A stretch of DNA of 64,000 nt from Aselliscus stoliczkanus (GCA_033961575.1 CM066730.1:135107523-135171522), one strand, 5' to 3'; positions 1 to 11,676 are shown, numbered from the stretch's first letter. Notes: generated by a model from the sequence alone, not told the origin. Numbers and translations are program-made.

Positions 1-389
1 GCCAGTGACACTGCCCTCTACAGCTAAGATGGTGAACAAAAGCTCCACCTGGAGTTGGCCTGCTGAGTCCCCAGGATGGCATAGCTGCAGCCCCTGCTGC
101 AGTGGGCTGCCATAAGCTGCAGTGAGTGGCTGGCAGCCAGCGAGAGCGGTCAGCAGCTGGTGTAAGTAAGCTGCCAAGAGCCGCTGTGAGCGGCCGTCCA
201 GAGGCCAGCGACCAATCTGCCTCACCCGAGAAGAGCGCAATGATGATATCAACATGGGCCAGTGAAGCAATGTCCTCCACAGCTAGACTGAAGAACAAAA
301 GGACAGCAACTTGTTTGTTCCCCTTCCCCGGTTCCCCAACGCTGTTCCCCTCCCCAATTCCCCAATAAGGTCTTTAAAAAAAAAAAAAT
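1..389 (+). mobile_element. Long tRNA-derived SINE, 5' end cut by window edge
   Basis: The body matches the complete copies at 53337-53792 and 5806-6224: a GCCAGTGACACTGCCCTCTA start of the body, a GC-rich middle with CAGCCCCTGCTGCAGTGGGC, then a conserved 3' part (GAAGAACAAAAGGACAGCAA) and a CCCCAATAA-type end with an A-tail near 373-389. The tRNA-like head with the pol III promoter lies before base 1. The polyadenylation signal is mutated (AATAAG instead of AATAAA). An 80-codon open frame at 126-368 lies wholly inside the element and is not a gene. Confidence 0.9.
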
Positions 390-394
390 AGCCA

Positions 395-636
395 ACACTT
401 TTTTGTGTGTGCGTACTATCAGGAACTATTCTAAGAGCTTTACCCATCTTAATTTTATTTAATTCTCATAACAATCTTATGAGTGAGGTAGATACTATTA
501 TTACCTCCATTTTTCCAGAGGAAATAAGTAAAATACAGAGAGGTTAAGTGACTGGCTCAAGGTTGCACAGTTAGTAAGAGCAGGACCAGAAGTCAAACCC
601 TGTCAGTGCGCCTCCAGAGTCAGCACTCTGATGAGC
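395..636 (-). repeat. MIR SINE (ancient mammalian)
   Basis: Read on the minus strand this follows the MIR plan almost end to end. On the plus strand one sees the reverse-complement landmarks: CTAAGAGCTTTACCCATCTT, then TCTTATGAGTGAGGTAGATA, GAGAGGTTAAGTGACTGGCT, CAAGGTTGCACAGTTAGTAA and AGTCAAACCCTGTCAG. The divergence suits an ancient, inactive copy. Confidence 0.85.
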
Positions 637-1478
637 TCTCCCCATTAGGACTAGAAGCAGTGGGACCTAGATGCCTGCCTCTGGCCATCAGGTCACACTT
701 CTAGCCTTCAAAATCTTGCTTCTTCATTAATTAGTACCAGCCCAGATCTCAGATGGACACTTGCACCCTCTTCAAAGTTACCTGAAGGCAACCCATTGGC
801 TACTGTACTTGACTGTGTTCCTGACTCAGCCGGACTCCCAATGTTCCTCTACCTTTACTAGCTGTCAGTGTCCCATCTGAACCTACCCCTTCATCTGATT
901 TATTGTCCTTGCTCAATTTTAGTCTTCTTCACTCCCCGCCCCAATGCAGACTACTTAAGAGCTATCATCTTGATATCTTTACAATTGTTCATTGAATGTC
1001 AGGCCTTGTGCCATGGTCCAATATCTCTGATCCTCACCATAACTTAAACAGGGTATACTGTGAGCCCCGTTTTACAGATGAACATGCTGATGTTACCTGC
1101 TGGGAGCCAGTGCTGGTATGGGAGGGAGCCTGGGTTCAGAGCTGGTGGACTGAGTTCTTTCCCCTGTTCCATATAGTTGACCCCCATTCCATGTTCACCT
1201 GCAATGAATGCCCCTCCCTCTTACCCCCCTCCCCCACAACAGTGAAGCAGCCAAAGTTTGGCGGTGGGCTGGAGTGCTCAGAGAAGCCTTGATGCTCCCC
1301 TGAGGGGCCCAGTCAAGTAACTCTTGGGGGAACATTTGTCTCCTGGGCCCATTGTCAGACACAAGGGCAAAGACCTAGGGCATGCAAGAGATCTGAGATG
1401 AACTCCAATATTAAAAAGGAGGCAGGAAGAACAGAGTGATCACTCTGAGCCTGTATATTAAATGCATTTTCCCTTTGT
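637..1478. other. Unique sequence, weak MIR trace
   Basis: No gene recognised. A faint minus-strand MIR trace lies near 990-1100 (GTTTTACAGATGAACATGCT). The 98-codon open frame at 996-1292 overlaps that trace and has no recognisable domain. Confidence 0.4.
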
Positions 1479-1482
1479 AAAA

Positions 1483-1515
<33 letters not shown>

Positions 1516-1528
1516 GAAAAAGAAAAAA
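1479..1528 (+). repeat. A-rich / AAAG simple repeat
   Basis: A run of more than 20 A residues is followed by AAAG/AAAAG units. It looks like the tail of a retroposed element, but I could not recognise the element upstream. Confidence 0.8.
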
Positions 1529-2030
1529 CTGCAAAAGTTATGTTTCTACATAAAGGCAGCCTATGTTTCATAGCTATTCTAATTTATGGGCCGTACATTC
1601 CTGTGATTGTCTTGAACTGAATAGCCAAGTAAATAATCATTGAGTGCCACAGGTAAATCACTTGGAGGTGAACCCAGTCTGTCCAAGGCCTCCAGAAACG
1701 GCACAAACATTATCTCCTAATTTTGTAGATTTCTTCATCTGAGCCCCCCCAAAAACACCTTCTTTTGTTGGCTTTGAGGTATGACACTTTTTTCCATTCA
1801 CATCCTGAAGAGATGGCAGCAAGGTGAAACGTGAGTAGGGTTTAAAATATTTTCACAGATTCCCCTTCTAATCTTCTTCCTCAATTCCAAGGAAATAATG
1901 CCATTCATTTCATTTCCACCAGTGTTTGTCCTGCTACCAAGTGAGCTGGAAAAAGAAGGGGCTGGGAGGGGTCCAAAGGGGGAGACACAGACCACACCCT
2001 CATGCAGGTGGGACCTGGTTGGTTTCTTTT

Positions 2031-2400
2031 TTTAATTTTGGTAAAATATATATAACATAAAATTACCATTTTAACCATCTTTAAGTGTGTAATTCAGTGG
2101 CATTAAGTGCGTTTACACTGTTGTGTGACCATCGGTCACCATCCATTCTCCAGAACTTTCTCCTCTTCCCAAACTGACACTTTATTTCCATTAAACAATA
2201 ACTCCTCCTTTCCACCCCCACTCCCACCCCAGTAACCACCATTCTACTTTCTGTTTCTATGCATTTGACATCACTAGGGACCTTATAAGTGGAACCCTAC
2301 AGTATTTGTCCTCTTGTGACGGGCTCATTTCACTTAGCGTAATGTCCTCCAGTTTCATCCATGTGGTAGCATGTGCGACCTGACTGATTTTAAGAGTGAG
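2031..2400. mobile_element. L1-derived fragment (old mammalian L1)
   Basis: The stretch with TAACATAAAATTACCATTTT, GTGTAATTCAGTGGCATTAA, CCATTAAACAATAACTCCTC, TTCACTTAGCGTAATGTCCT and GTTTCATCCATGTGGTAGCA matches a widespread non-coding segment of old L1M-class elements as I remember it. No open L1 frame remains. I did not assign orientation. Confidence 0.65.
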
Positions 2401-2514
2401 AATGTTGAACCAATGGAATACTAGTTCTTATGTAAGTCAGCCAGAGGGACAAATGCATATTCATATTCATTTGTGGTTGTTCTAAGGAAATTTAAGCCTA
2501 AGCTGCAGCAATAA

Positions 2515-2760
2515 AGTCAATGCGTTTATTGAGCTAATACTCTGTGGGAGGCCCCAGAGGATGAATGAAGCCACAGAAGGTGCTGCTTCTCAAGGAGTCG
2601 CAGCATACAGATTCAAATCCAGATGTTAAGTGATAAGTAACTTTAGAGTGCAAATAAAAACATAAATAGGAGTTTAAAGCAGAGAGGTCATTTCAGACAG
2701 ATGTAATTGAGGAAGGGGTGGATTTTAGTTGGACCTTGAAGGATAGGTAGAATTTAGTAC
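2515..2760 (-). repeat. L2 LINE 3' fragment
   Basis: The plus strand shows the reverse-complement L2 tail pattern (TTTATTGAGCTAATACTCTG, then AGGATGAATGAAG), followed by the L2-type stretch around GAGAGGTCATTTCAGACAGA and TTGGACCTTGAAGGATAGGT. Divergent and non-coding. Confidence 0.6.
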
Positions 2761-2794
2761 AAAAAGAACAGGACCAGAGATTTAAAAAAAAAAA

Positions 2795-2905
2795 CATTCC
2801 AGGCTAGCAAGTTCAACCTCAAGCTACGTGTGTCCTGTTCACTGTTACATCTCCAGTGCTTGGTACAACCACCAATGTATGTTGCATGAATGAATGAATG
2901 TGGAA
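2795..2905 (+). repeat. L2 LINE 3' end
   Basis: The pattern CTCCAGTGCTTGGTACA followed by ATGTTGCATGAATGAATGAA is the typical L2 terminal block. It ends in the short GAAT repeats that finish L2 elements. Confidence 0.65.
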
Positions 2906-3779
2906 CCCAGAGGTGGAAATGCCTAAGATGAATTTGGAAAATAGTGAGTAGACAATCTGGCTTGAGTAGAGGGCCCCTTAGGAGAGATGTTAGAGACGAG
3001 AATATATAAAACGAAACAAAACAAAACAAAATAAAACATTGACTATCGGACTAAGGAGCTAGAACTTTATCCTGAGGAAAATAGGCAGACATTGGAGATG
3101 GTTGACCAGGCAAGTTTATAGTAATTATTCCACCATTTCTAATCATAAGTGCCATCAAAGCACAAACACTCCTGAGAAGCTTAAAGGGGCAATACCTGGG
3201 TGAATGTTTATGAAATGTAAATTGTCATTGGATTTAGCAGACGGGGCAACATCTTTTTAGGAGTTACCATTTTTTGGAAGCATTTTAAAGTGACAGAAAA
3301 TAAAGAAATCGGGCAGCTAAAGGACTAGTAAGGACAACATTCCAGTAATCAAATACAAATGTGACAATTTAGCAACTGAGATTAAGAGAAAAAAAGGCAG
3401 ATCTCGAGAATGTGACAGGAGAGACAAATACAAAATTTAGGAGTCTTGAAATTCTCTAAGGAGAATGAGAAGCCAGAGACCATGACAAATGTCAGGCCTG
3501 AGTGACAGGCCAGCAAGGGCAGTTTCAAAGGAACAGGAGAGAAGACAGTTTTTTGCATTATAGAGTGTGAGGTCGGGATGAGATGCCATGCTTCCATATT
3601 CAAAAGAGAAGCAGAGCTTCAGGATTAAATCGCTGGGGAAATTTGATCTGCAGCCAGGCAAACGAGGACGGTCTCAAGGCCTAGTAAGGAAGGTCATGAG
3701 AACACAAGAATTTCAAAGAGTAGAGCAGACCACAGGAGAGGGAACAGGAAATGAGAGAGAGGACCAGGAGGAGACTGAC

Positions 3780-4310
3780 TTTGCGTTCAACAGAGTCACT
3801 CCACCTGGTTTAAACCAAAAAGGGGTATTTATTACAAGGTCACAGGGGTATTTCATGGAATCCAAGAGGGTAGCCAAAATTGAGAAAAGGATGGAACCAG
3901 GAACTGGAGAGTTGTCCAGAACTAGCATACCCTCCTTGTCTCTGTCCCTCTCCAAGGCCACCTGCACTCTCCTCTCTGCCTCTCCCTCCCTAATGCTTTA
4001 TTCTTTGCTCCCTCCTCTAAGCAGATAGCTGCCCCTGCCAGCCACCAGGGTTACCTATGCCCAGTTCATAAGATCAGCAGAAACTAATTAGTGGCCCTGA
4101 ATCTAATTCCAAGTGTCTGGTGGGGTGGGGAGAATATGTGATTGGCCTCTTCGTGCAAGGTTTCACCGGGTTCCATCAGCTATGGGCCAGGGGGATGGAG
4201 CCATGCTGGGTAAATATGGCTCCTGAGTGTGCCTTCTATGGCTGGGAGGGCAATGTGGGAAAGCAGGTGTCAGGCTGGGCAGATTCTACAGAAGGTGTGC
4301 ACTAAATTGA
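3780..4310. repeat. Unclassified interspersed repeat, LTR-like
   Basis: The segment with GGGGTATTTATTACAAGGTC, CCAGCCACCAGGGTTACCTA, AAGATCAGCAGAAACTAATT and TGATTGGCC resembles a recurrent non-coding mammalian repeat, probably of LTR origin, whose family I cannot name. It underlies part of a 146-codon frame at 3588-4028 that has low-complexity serine/leucine ends and no domain, so I do not call a gene. Confidence 0.35.
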
Positions 4311-4317
4311 ATTAGTC

Positions 4318-5279
4318 AGAAGCTACGAAACTGTCAGGTAGAAAAGGCCTGAAGGAACTGTGGTTCTTTCAGCGTAGAGTAGCAAAGGCCCCATTGGCCT
4401 TCTAATAGCTGAAGAGGTGCCCACAGACATGTGAATGAGTCAGTGACAAGGTGGCCGATTACAGTAGAAGGAGAAGCATTCCACCAGTGAGAGCGGCCTC
4501 TGCAATGGGCTGTTCTTAGAGTGAAGAGGAGGCACAGGTGTGAGGGTCTGAGCAGAGGCCTGTTACTTACTTAGCAGAAGGTGGATTAGAGCAGGGACTC
4601 CAGCGCTGCAGGAAGTCACATTAGATGACCCCACAGGATGCTTCCAATGCTAAGATTCTGTGATATTTCCTTGTAATCACCCCAACTCCAGCCTTACTTC
4701 CTCCTGTCTCCCTTTTAGTTTATCTAGTCACAATCTACATCAGGGGTTCTTATTCTGGGTGAGCTTCAGGAAGTCCAGGAATGCCCTAAAATTGGATGCA
4801 AAATTGTGCGCACATGTGTGTGGGGTAGATTTCTATACAGATTTTTCTAGAGAGAGGTTTAATTAAGGGGACCATGACCAAGAAAAGCGTGAAAAGCTAT
4901 GATTTTTTTAAAAAAAAACTGATTTGAGACAGTTTATAATAACAATGAAATAGAAAGCTAGAGATGGAAGTAGGAAATAGGAATAGAGAAAGGAGAAATC
5001 AAACACATTTAAAAAAAAAACACCGTAGTGTCTCCATAGTTGCTATGATTAAACTTCAAGTTTGATTTTGAGCTTCCTGGCAGCCACAGAAATCTTGATA
5101 TGGTTTGTATGACTATAAGAAGGAGCAGCTCTTCAAGAGAAATGAGGCTATTTCTAGCACTGATTTCTAAAAGAAATTTTTCACTAAGCAAAACATTACA
5201 ATAGTAAATATAATAATACAAGTAGTAATAATATTGTTATTTATTCAAAATTACTTTGTGACAGGCACCAAGCTACTAC
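4318..5279. other. Unique sequence with weak MIR-like trace
   Basis: No gene recognised. Bases 4573-4670 end in TAAGATTCTGTGATAT, similar to the 3' part of MIR-related core-SINEs. The remainder is A-rich single-copy-looking DNA. Confidence 0.3.
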
Positions 5280-5316
5280 TGTGTGTGTGTGAGTGTGTGT
5301 GTGTGTGTGTGTGTGT
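5280..5316 (+). repeat. (TG)n microsatellite
   Basis: Alternating TG dinucleotides with one GA interruption. The open frames across it, such as 5234-5422, are repeat artefacts. Confidence 0.97.
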
Positions 5317-5793
5317 TTTTATTAAATGCAACAAAGGAAAGGGAGTAGTCAGAGAAGTAGCAGAGAAGAAACGCAGTTCAGATAGAGCAATGTGTATCCC
5401 AGAAGTCATTGAGAGAGAGTAAAAAACAAACAAACAAAAAACTAGCATTACCTGAAAAGTTTTTTAAAAAATTAGGATAAGAGAAGGTAAATTTTCTTCA
5501 GCAACAAATCAGAGAGAGCTATCAGTAAAGAAAAAAAACAGGTTGTAGACTGTTTTTGAGCTGTAGATAAAGATAAAAACAAAGGTAGTTTGCATAAATT
5601 GCTCACCTGAGAAATTCTATGTGAGAAGGAGAGATACAAAATAGTGGATAAATGGGCCATTAGGGTCAAGCAGACAGTTCTTTTCAACTGAGAGAAATCT
5701 CTGAGAATGAAGCTAAGTACCAGAGATGTTTTGATGTAGGGTATGGGAATTTGCTAGAACCTACAGCAGGTTTGCTCAGTCTTCTCATATAAG

Positions 5794-6236
5794 ATTTAAT
5801 CAGGGCAGGCCAGTCAAGTAGCTCGTTGATTAAGAGTTGGCTTGGGAGCGCGAGGTCTGGGCAGCAGGGCCACCGGTTCGGATCCCACATGGGCCAGTGA
5901 CCCTGCACCCTCTACAGCTAAGATGGTGAACAACAGCTCAACCTGGAGCAGGGCTGCCATGAGTCACTGGTGACAGTGTAGGCTGCAACGGGGATGCAGT
6001 GAGCTACTGTGAGTGGCCAGAAGCCAGCGTTAGCTGCCGTGAGCCACTGTGAGTGGCCATCTAAGGGCTGGCGACTGATCTGCCTCTGCTGGGAAGAGCA
6101 CAATGATCACAATACCAACATGGGCCAGTGAAGCGATAGCCTCACAACTAGACTGAAGAACAAAAGGACAGCAACTTGTCTGTTCCTCTTCCCCAATTCC
6201 CCAATAAAATCTTAAAAAAAAAAAATTTAATCAGGG
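5794..6236 (+). mobile_element. Long tRNA-derived SINE with 12-bp target duplication
   Basis: The element is bounded by the direct repeat ATTTAATCAGGG at 5794-5805 and 6225-6236. The head carries GGTTCGGATCC, a good B box. The body follows the long-SINE plan: ACAGCTAAGATGGTGAACAA, then GAAGAACAAAAGGACAGCAA and CCCCAATAAAATCTTAAAAA. Differences from the copy at 53337 include an insert in the head region (GCGCGAGGTCTGGGCAGCAG) and deletions in the GC-rich middle. The AATAAA signal is intact. Confidence 0.93.
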
Positions 6237-6577
6237 AGCTTCTAACTGAAGTAGATGAAGGAGAGATAGTGTTAATCCTGAGCAACAAGTTAAACTTTGA
6301 CACTATGAACTGTTAGGGCCAAATCTTCATAGTTGTTTGTTTCTCTAGCAGGACAAGAACAGAGGAAGAGAAGGCGGTGTGGTGACCTGGGTTTGGGGTT
6401 GACACCTGATGGAAGCATGAATGAGAAGGTGGAGTGTGGGCCAGATTCTGTGTCTAGGCTGCAGGACAGGGGCTGAAATGGGGGATGGGTGTGGAGTCAA
6501 AGGAATGAACTAGGTGAAGAAAAAGGTCCAAAAGTTCTGGTTTAAGTGAGGTTTAGGAGGAGTGGGAGAAATGACAG

Positions 6578-7036
6578 CCATGCTCATTTCCTAGAGCTGC
6601 CTTAACAAATCACTACAAGCTTGGTAGCTTAAAATGGCAGAAATGTATTTTCTCAGTTCTAGAGACCAGAAGTCTGAAATCAAAGTATTGACAGAGTTAT
6701 GCTCCTTCCAAAGGCTCTAGAGGTTAACTTTTCCCTGACTCTTGAAACTTTTGGTGGCCCAGGCATTTCTTGGCTTATGGCTGCATCACTCCAATCTCTA
6801 CCTCTGTCTTCACATGGCCTTCCCCTCTGTGTGTCCCAAATCATTCTGTACCTTTCTCTTATTAAGGACACTTGTCATTGGATATAGGGTGCACCCTGAT
6901 CACCTAGAATAATCTCATTTCAAGATCCTAAAATTAATGACATCTGCAAAGACTCTTTTCCTAAATATGCTTGCATTCACACGATCGAGGTGCATATCTT
7001 TTGGTGGGGGGGCACCATTCAACTCGCTCCAACAGA
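6578..7036 (-). mobile_element. MLT1-like LTR (MaLR, ancient ERV-L relative)
   Basis: Landmarks along the plus strand are TTTCCTAGAGCTGCCTTAAC, AGTCTGAAATCAAAGTATTG, TCTTCACATGGCCTTCCCCT, TATTAAGGACACTTGTCATT and ACATCTGCAAAGACTCTTTT. This is the reverse complement of the MLT1 LTR plan and near full length. It appears solitary: no internal retroviral coding sequence lies next to it. The frames at 6680-6887 inside it are not genes. Confidence 0.85.
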
Positions 7037-7051
7037 TAAGGAGGTTGTCAT

Positions 7052-7175
7052 TAGAAATAGGGGCCCTACGTGGCGGTTAAGCTCTGGCTTGGGAAGCCAG
7101 AGGCCCCGGTTCGGGTCCCACTTATGAGGGCCAGTGACACTGCCCTCAAAAAAAAAAAAATAGAAATAGGGGCCC
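7052..7175 (+). mobile_element. Short tRNA-head SINE with 15-bp target duplication
   Basis: Direct repeats TAGAAATAGGGGCCC flank it at 7052-7066 and 7161-7175. The element is only about 85 bases plus a 13-base A-tail. It has a tRNA-like head with B box GGTTCGGGTCC (7108-7118), then GGGCCAGTGACACTGCCCTC, and the A-tail begins at once. The A-box region lacks a few bases compared with the sister copy at 30424. It stops at exactly the same base as that copy, so it looks like a defined short form and not a random truncation of the long SINE. Confidence 0.88.
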
Positions 7176-7620
7176 ACTTGAAGAAGAACAGAGGTGTACA
7201 GTGTCCCTGAGTATGGCTTTGCCCATAAATGGCACACATGCTGATGTAGGGTGCAAAGGAGGATCAAAGAATTCAAGCTTTTTGGGGAATCATGATATTA
7301 TTAATAGTTGTGATGGTCAATCTTAGGTACTGGCTTCCTCAAGGAGGATGGCTAGAATAGGATGGAACAGTGTGACTTCTAGAAAGGCAATGAATTCTGG
7401 AGGTCTGTTGCCAAGTGTAACATAGACCAATTACCAAAGACTTTAAATATTGGTGAGATAATGACACTTCAATGATCTGGAAATGACATTAAAAGCCAAA
7501 AGGCTGACCACCTTCTATTTTATCCTGCTCAGCTAAGGAGCATTAGACATCTGTAGAAAAAGTCAATTTCTTTCTCACTTCTGAGATGTTACTGTGGTTT
7601 GTCTGCCCTACAGAGAAAGC

Positions 7621-7663
<43 letters not shown>
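7621..7663 (+). repeat. (CT)n microsatellite
   Basis: About 21 uninterrupted CT units, a pure polypyrimidine tract. Two overlapping frames that read Leu-Ser repeats here are artefacts. Confidence 0.98.
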
Positions 7664-7666
<3 letters not shown>

Positions 7667-7819
7667 AAATAATCTTCAAGCCAGTGGAAGGCAGGGTAAC
7701 TGGATTTCAAAAGTTTTACCCTTTTCTTTTTTTAAAAGCCAAGATGGTATTTTTCTCTTTCATGTTTCTGGAATTTGTTTTCTTTCAGATAGCCACATCC
7801 CCTGTATTTACACGAAACA

Positions 7820-7945
7820 GCTTGCATGAGAATAGGGGCCATACAGATTTTTGCTCATTCTTGTATTTCCATAGTCCAGCAAAATGCTCAATTAGTAGAT
7901 GTTTGTCAATAAATTAATGAATGAATGGAGGAATCCATAAATGAA
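7820..7945 (+). repeat. L2 LINE 3' end
   Basis: AATAGGGGCCATACAG, CTTGTATTTCCATAG, then GTAGATGTTTGTCAATAAAT and GAATGAATGG give the L2 3' terminal order. Confidence 0.7.
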
Positions 7946-9204
7946 TGTGTGAATGACATTGCATTTTCCTAGTTTCATATGCATGGAAATCCACCAGCAG
8001 AACTGTCTTTTAACAAGTGTTGAAGATGTGGTGCTGTGTCCCGTCCTTGAATTCCTGTATCAATATGGGTAATAGCTCAGTGCCTTGTCAATAAGCACAG
8101 CGTGTTCCATCCGCAGCTGCCGAACTCTTAACAAGCCATCTGAGTGGAGGTGCTTGTCTGAAGGTGACATTTGCCCCCACCAATGTCATATAAGGAAATA
8201 CCCATCTTCCCTTAAGTGTCTCTCCTTCCTGCCTTCACATATCAGTGCACTATAAATGATGATGAGGAGGGTTTGTAAATCAAGAAAAAGGCCCTGCTTT
8301 CAAGCACTCTTTAATTAGGTAGGATGGATACAGCATCCTAGTTCATTTGGACGGGACAGTGGGGAACCGTTCCATCTCCTGGATGTCCCCACTTGGGCTC
8401 TGCAGTGTTCCCAGGGTGATTGCTCTGTGTAAGGTATTTATAACTTGTAAGTTTCTTCCTCTTAATGCCAGGGCTGAGAGGAATATTTTGCAAGTTGAGA
8501 CTACTACTGGGTTTTATGAGAAGGTTTGGATATTGAACATGGAAGTAAATTTTCTATTTATTTAGCTATTTATACCTCACCTTATTCTAAAAACAATTCA
8601 AGGTTCCTTGTAAAATAATATAAATTAGGTCAGGGAAAAATGAATTATAAATCAATGAAAAAAAAAGAAATAGGATGTGGAACCTAAAACCAAGCCTGTA
8701 ACATAGCAATGCACAGCATGAAGCCCTGTATAGCACTCATTATAGGTATGTTCACATTTGGATCTATGTATTCCAACAACCAGTGCAAAAAGGGAAACTC
8801 GATCAGTCATACAATTTACAGCGTCCACCAGACAGCATTGCTGTTCACAGGTCAAATACTAAGGAAAGGCCCGATTATTTCTGACCTGAGACCAGGAGGA
8901 ATCTCTCCCAGGGTTCCTCATAATGAAAGTACTCTGTGATGAAAGGAAGAACATGCCAGTAAAATCTCTACACAAACAATGTATTCTGCACAGGAACATT
9001 ACTTAGTAGCCACTGGAGCATCTACATCTCACCAAAGGTAAAGATGATAAAACCAGTTCCTTGTGGATCAACACGATGTATCCAATTCAGTGCTCACCTG
9101 GCTAAAATCAGGAAATGACTTTTGAGAACCTTGACAGGTGCCAAGTGGGGCTGGAAGGAAGGAGAGCTGGCTCCAAGGTTCTACCCTCAGCTCTGTTGCT
9201 GTAT
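7946..9204. other. Unique sequence, nothing recognised
   Basis: Short open frames here lack codon bias, domains and convincing splice context. I see no repeat that I can name. Confidence 0.4.
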
Positions 9205-9420
9205 GGGATGGTGATAAGAGCTCAGACTTTGGATCCAGACAAAAGTGAATTATAATCACCACTGAATTAGCTGTGTGCTCTTGTGCTTTCTGCACCTCGG
9301 TTTACCTATCTATATAGTGGGTGATAGGACCCCTTTCATGCAGATTATTGCAAAGTGTGAAGGACAATGGGATGCAGCACCCAGCACAAGGCCTGGAACA
9401 AAACAAATGCATAATAAAGG
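9205..9420 (+). repeat. MIR SINE
   Basis: AAGAGCTCAGACTTTGGATC, TTAGCTGTGTGCTCTTG, CACCTCGGTTTACCTATCTA and a terminal AGCACAAGGCCTGGAA follow the MIR plan in plus orientation. Confidence 0.8.
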
Positions 9421-10159
9421 GCAATGACACAGCTTTCTGTTGTGTCCTTGGGCTGTGAATTCACCTTGAGCAAGGTGAAATTCTTGGGCCTCAGCGTCCT
9501 CATTAGAAACTAATGGTATTTATTGGACAGCAAGTACTGCCTAAATCCCTTTTCATCTCTAGCCTTCTATTTTATGATGCCATAAAATTTAAAATATAAC
9601 TGTATATCAGAAAAGGAATATCAAAATTATGTTGTAGCTTTTGTCCAAATCCTCCCCATTTTAATAACAATCAATATCATATGTGTGTTCCCAGGCCTAC
9701 CATAAAAGTATAATGATGTTAAATAGTTTATTACTGCATGATATAAAAACAAGAAAGAGAAGTTGGTGGGAAAGTCATAAATGCAGGTAACTACCATACT
9801 TCTTCAGTATCTCCCATTGCCTCCTGGGTAGGATCCCGTCTTTTCAGCAGCGACCTCAGGGCCCTTCACCATACAGCCACTGCCCCCTCCTCCAGACTTG
9901 CCCTTACTTTAATCATGAGTGGTGCTCCAAGTCACCCAGTTTTTTTCAACTGGGCCTTACGCAGGCCACTCCTCTGCTTCAAATGCTTCACCCCACCCTT
10001 CCCAGCTAGCTTCCAGATATCCACTTAAAGAAATTTCTAGATGGCTAATACTAACTCCTGATTTTTCTTCTTAAGAAGATAAAGTGTCAAGGAACAAAAA
10101 TAATATCCTAATTAATTTTTAAAACTTTGTATGGTTTCTGTTTTTCATTGTTGCAGTAG

Positions 10160-10395
10160 CAATCCTGAGGTTTGTTAAGTACCTACAGTGTACCAGGCAC
10201 TGCCTTATATACATTATCTTTTTAATTCTCACAATGGCCATTAGAGGTAAGTACCCATTTTACAGATGCAGAAACAAGGGCTGAAGGAAGTTAAGTAATT
10301 TTTCCAAGGTAGAACAACTAGATGGTTAGGGAACTGGGATTCAAACCCAGGTTTCTGAATGCAAAGCTGGTGCTCATTTTATCGCACTGCCTCAC
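10160..10395 (-). repeat. MIR SINE
   Basis: Reverse-complement MIR landmarks: AGTGTACCAGGCACTGCCTT, TTTTTAATTCTCACAATGGC, CCCATTTTACAGATGCAGAA, GATTCAAACCCAGGTTTCTG and GCACTGCCTCAC. Nearly full length. Confidence 0.88.
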
Positions 10396-10419
10396 CAAAC
10401 GAGCAAACACCATCTCTGG

Positions 10420-10536
10420 TGAGGCTCTCCATACAACAAGATGAGTCAGACATGTGGGACACAGCGACTCCTGTGGGATACTAATTTGGATTAAAGAGTG
10501 CCTAGCACCTAGTAGGTGTCTAAAAAACATTCATTG
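10420..10536 (+). repeat. L2 LINE 3' tail
   Basis: AGAGTGCCTAGCACCTAGTA, then GGTGTCTAAAAAACATTCAT, is a diverged L2 end. Confidence 0.55.
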
Positions 10537-11404
10537 ATGACTCTTTAAAGGATTTTCAAGTTCTGCCAAACGGTAGAGTCTAGAAAATTTTCCAAAGTCT
10601 TAGAGGAATGATCCCTAAAACCTTAGGGATTTGGACTATGAGATGGCACCTATCACATGAGGAGGTCCATTGTAACAATCTGATTGAAGGGGTGAGAACA
10701 GGCTCCATCAGCCGTTGGGACCTGCCTGGGGCCTCTTCCAAGTCATGGAGATCAGGAAGTTAAATCATGAAAATGACTGCAGGCCTGATATGTGCAAAGA
10801 CCCCATGCTGAGAATCTGCCCTGGTTTCCTACATGTCACCATTCCATTCCATCCCCAGACTCCTGCCTCCACAACCCAGCATTTGAGCTCACTATACACA
10901 CCCACCAACAACTAGGCATTGATGCTGGGGCTGGGAAGTCACACGGGGTGGGGGTGGGAGGATGCAGGAGTGGCCCGGGAACCTCTGGACTCTAGTCTAC
11001 CTTGTGGAGCAGAAGGTGAGCAAGTGACAAGGCCCTCAGGCCCCTCTCTTAGCCGACCCCATGACGTAGGGAAAGGTTCTTGGCTTCTTCAATGCCATTT
11101 CCTGGGATGGAAAATCAATCAATGATATGCCCTCACTCAAAGCAGAGATTCTTAACTTGAGATTCACATATAAACCTGTTTGGGTGGGCCAGAAAGACAT
11201 GACATTATGTTAAACCCTACAATTTTCTCTTTTTACATGTCAAAATGGTCTAATGTCAGTAATTTCATGTGGCTCATTAAGAAAATGAGAAACTGTGGTT
11301 TAAGTAACACTGTTGTCCAGGTGAGTGCGTCTTTCAAATATAGAACCAGTGGTTCATTGGCCCATGCTTTCATTCTACAATTGGGCTAAGCTTCCAGGGA
11401 GGCG
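10537..11404. other. Unique sequence, nothing recognised
   Basis: No gene. Overlapping short frames at 10715-11125 have no family motif and sit in GC-richer DNA. Confidence 0.4.
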
Positions 11405-11510
11405 GTAACTGCTAACATTTATCAAGCACTATGGTGTAGGAAGCACTTTCACTAATACCATCTTATTTGATCCTAACGTGGACAGTTACTGCCTCCATTT
11501 ATCTTAAAAC
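11405..11510 (-). repeat. MIR fragment
   Basis: CTAACATTTATCAAGCACTA, then CTTATTTGATCCTAACGTGG and TGCCTCCATTTATC, is the reverse-complement MIR 3' half. Confidence 0.6.
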
Positions 11511-11660
11511 CAACTTATATTAGGCACCTCCTAGTTCTAGGAATCAGACAGAAAACTCTGGTCCATGAACCAAATCTACCTGCAGCCTGTGTTTGTACAG
11601 CCTGGAAGCTAAGAATGGGTTTCACATATTTAAAGGGTTGTACACACAGACCCCACACCC

Positions 11661-11676
11661 GTGCGCGTGCACGTGC

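Noticed and set aside
3588..4028. 146-codon open frame
   Set aside because: Overlaps an LTR-like repeat, low-complexity C-terminal half, no recognisable domain, and an 84-codon frame is open on the opposite strand.
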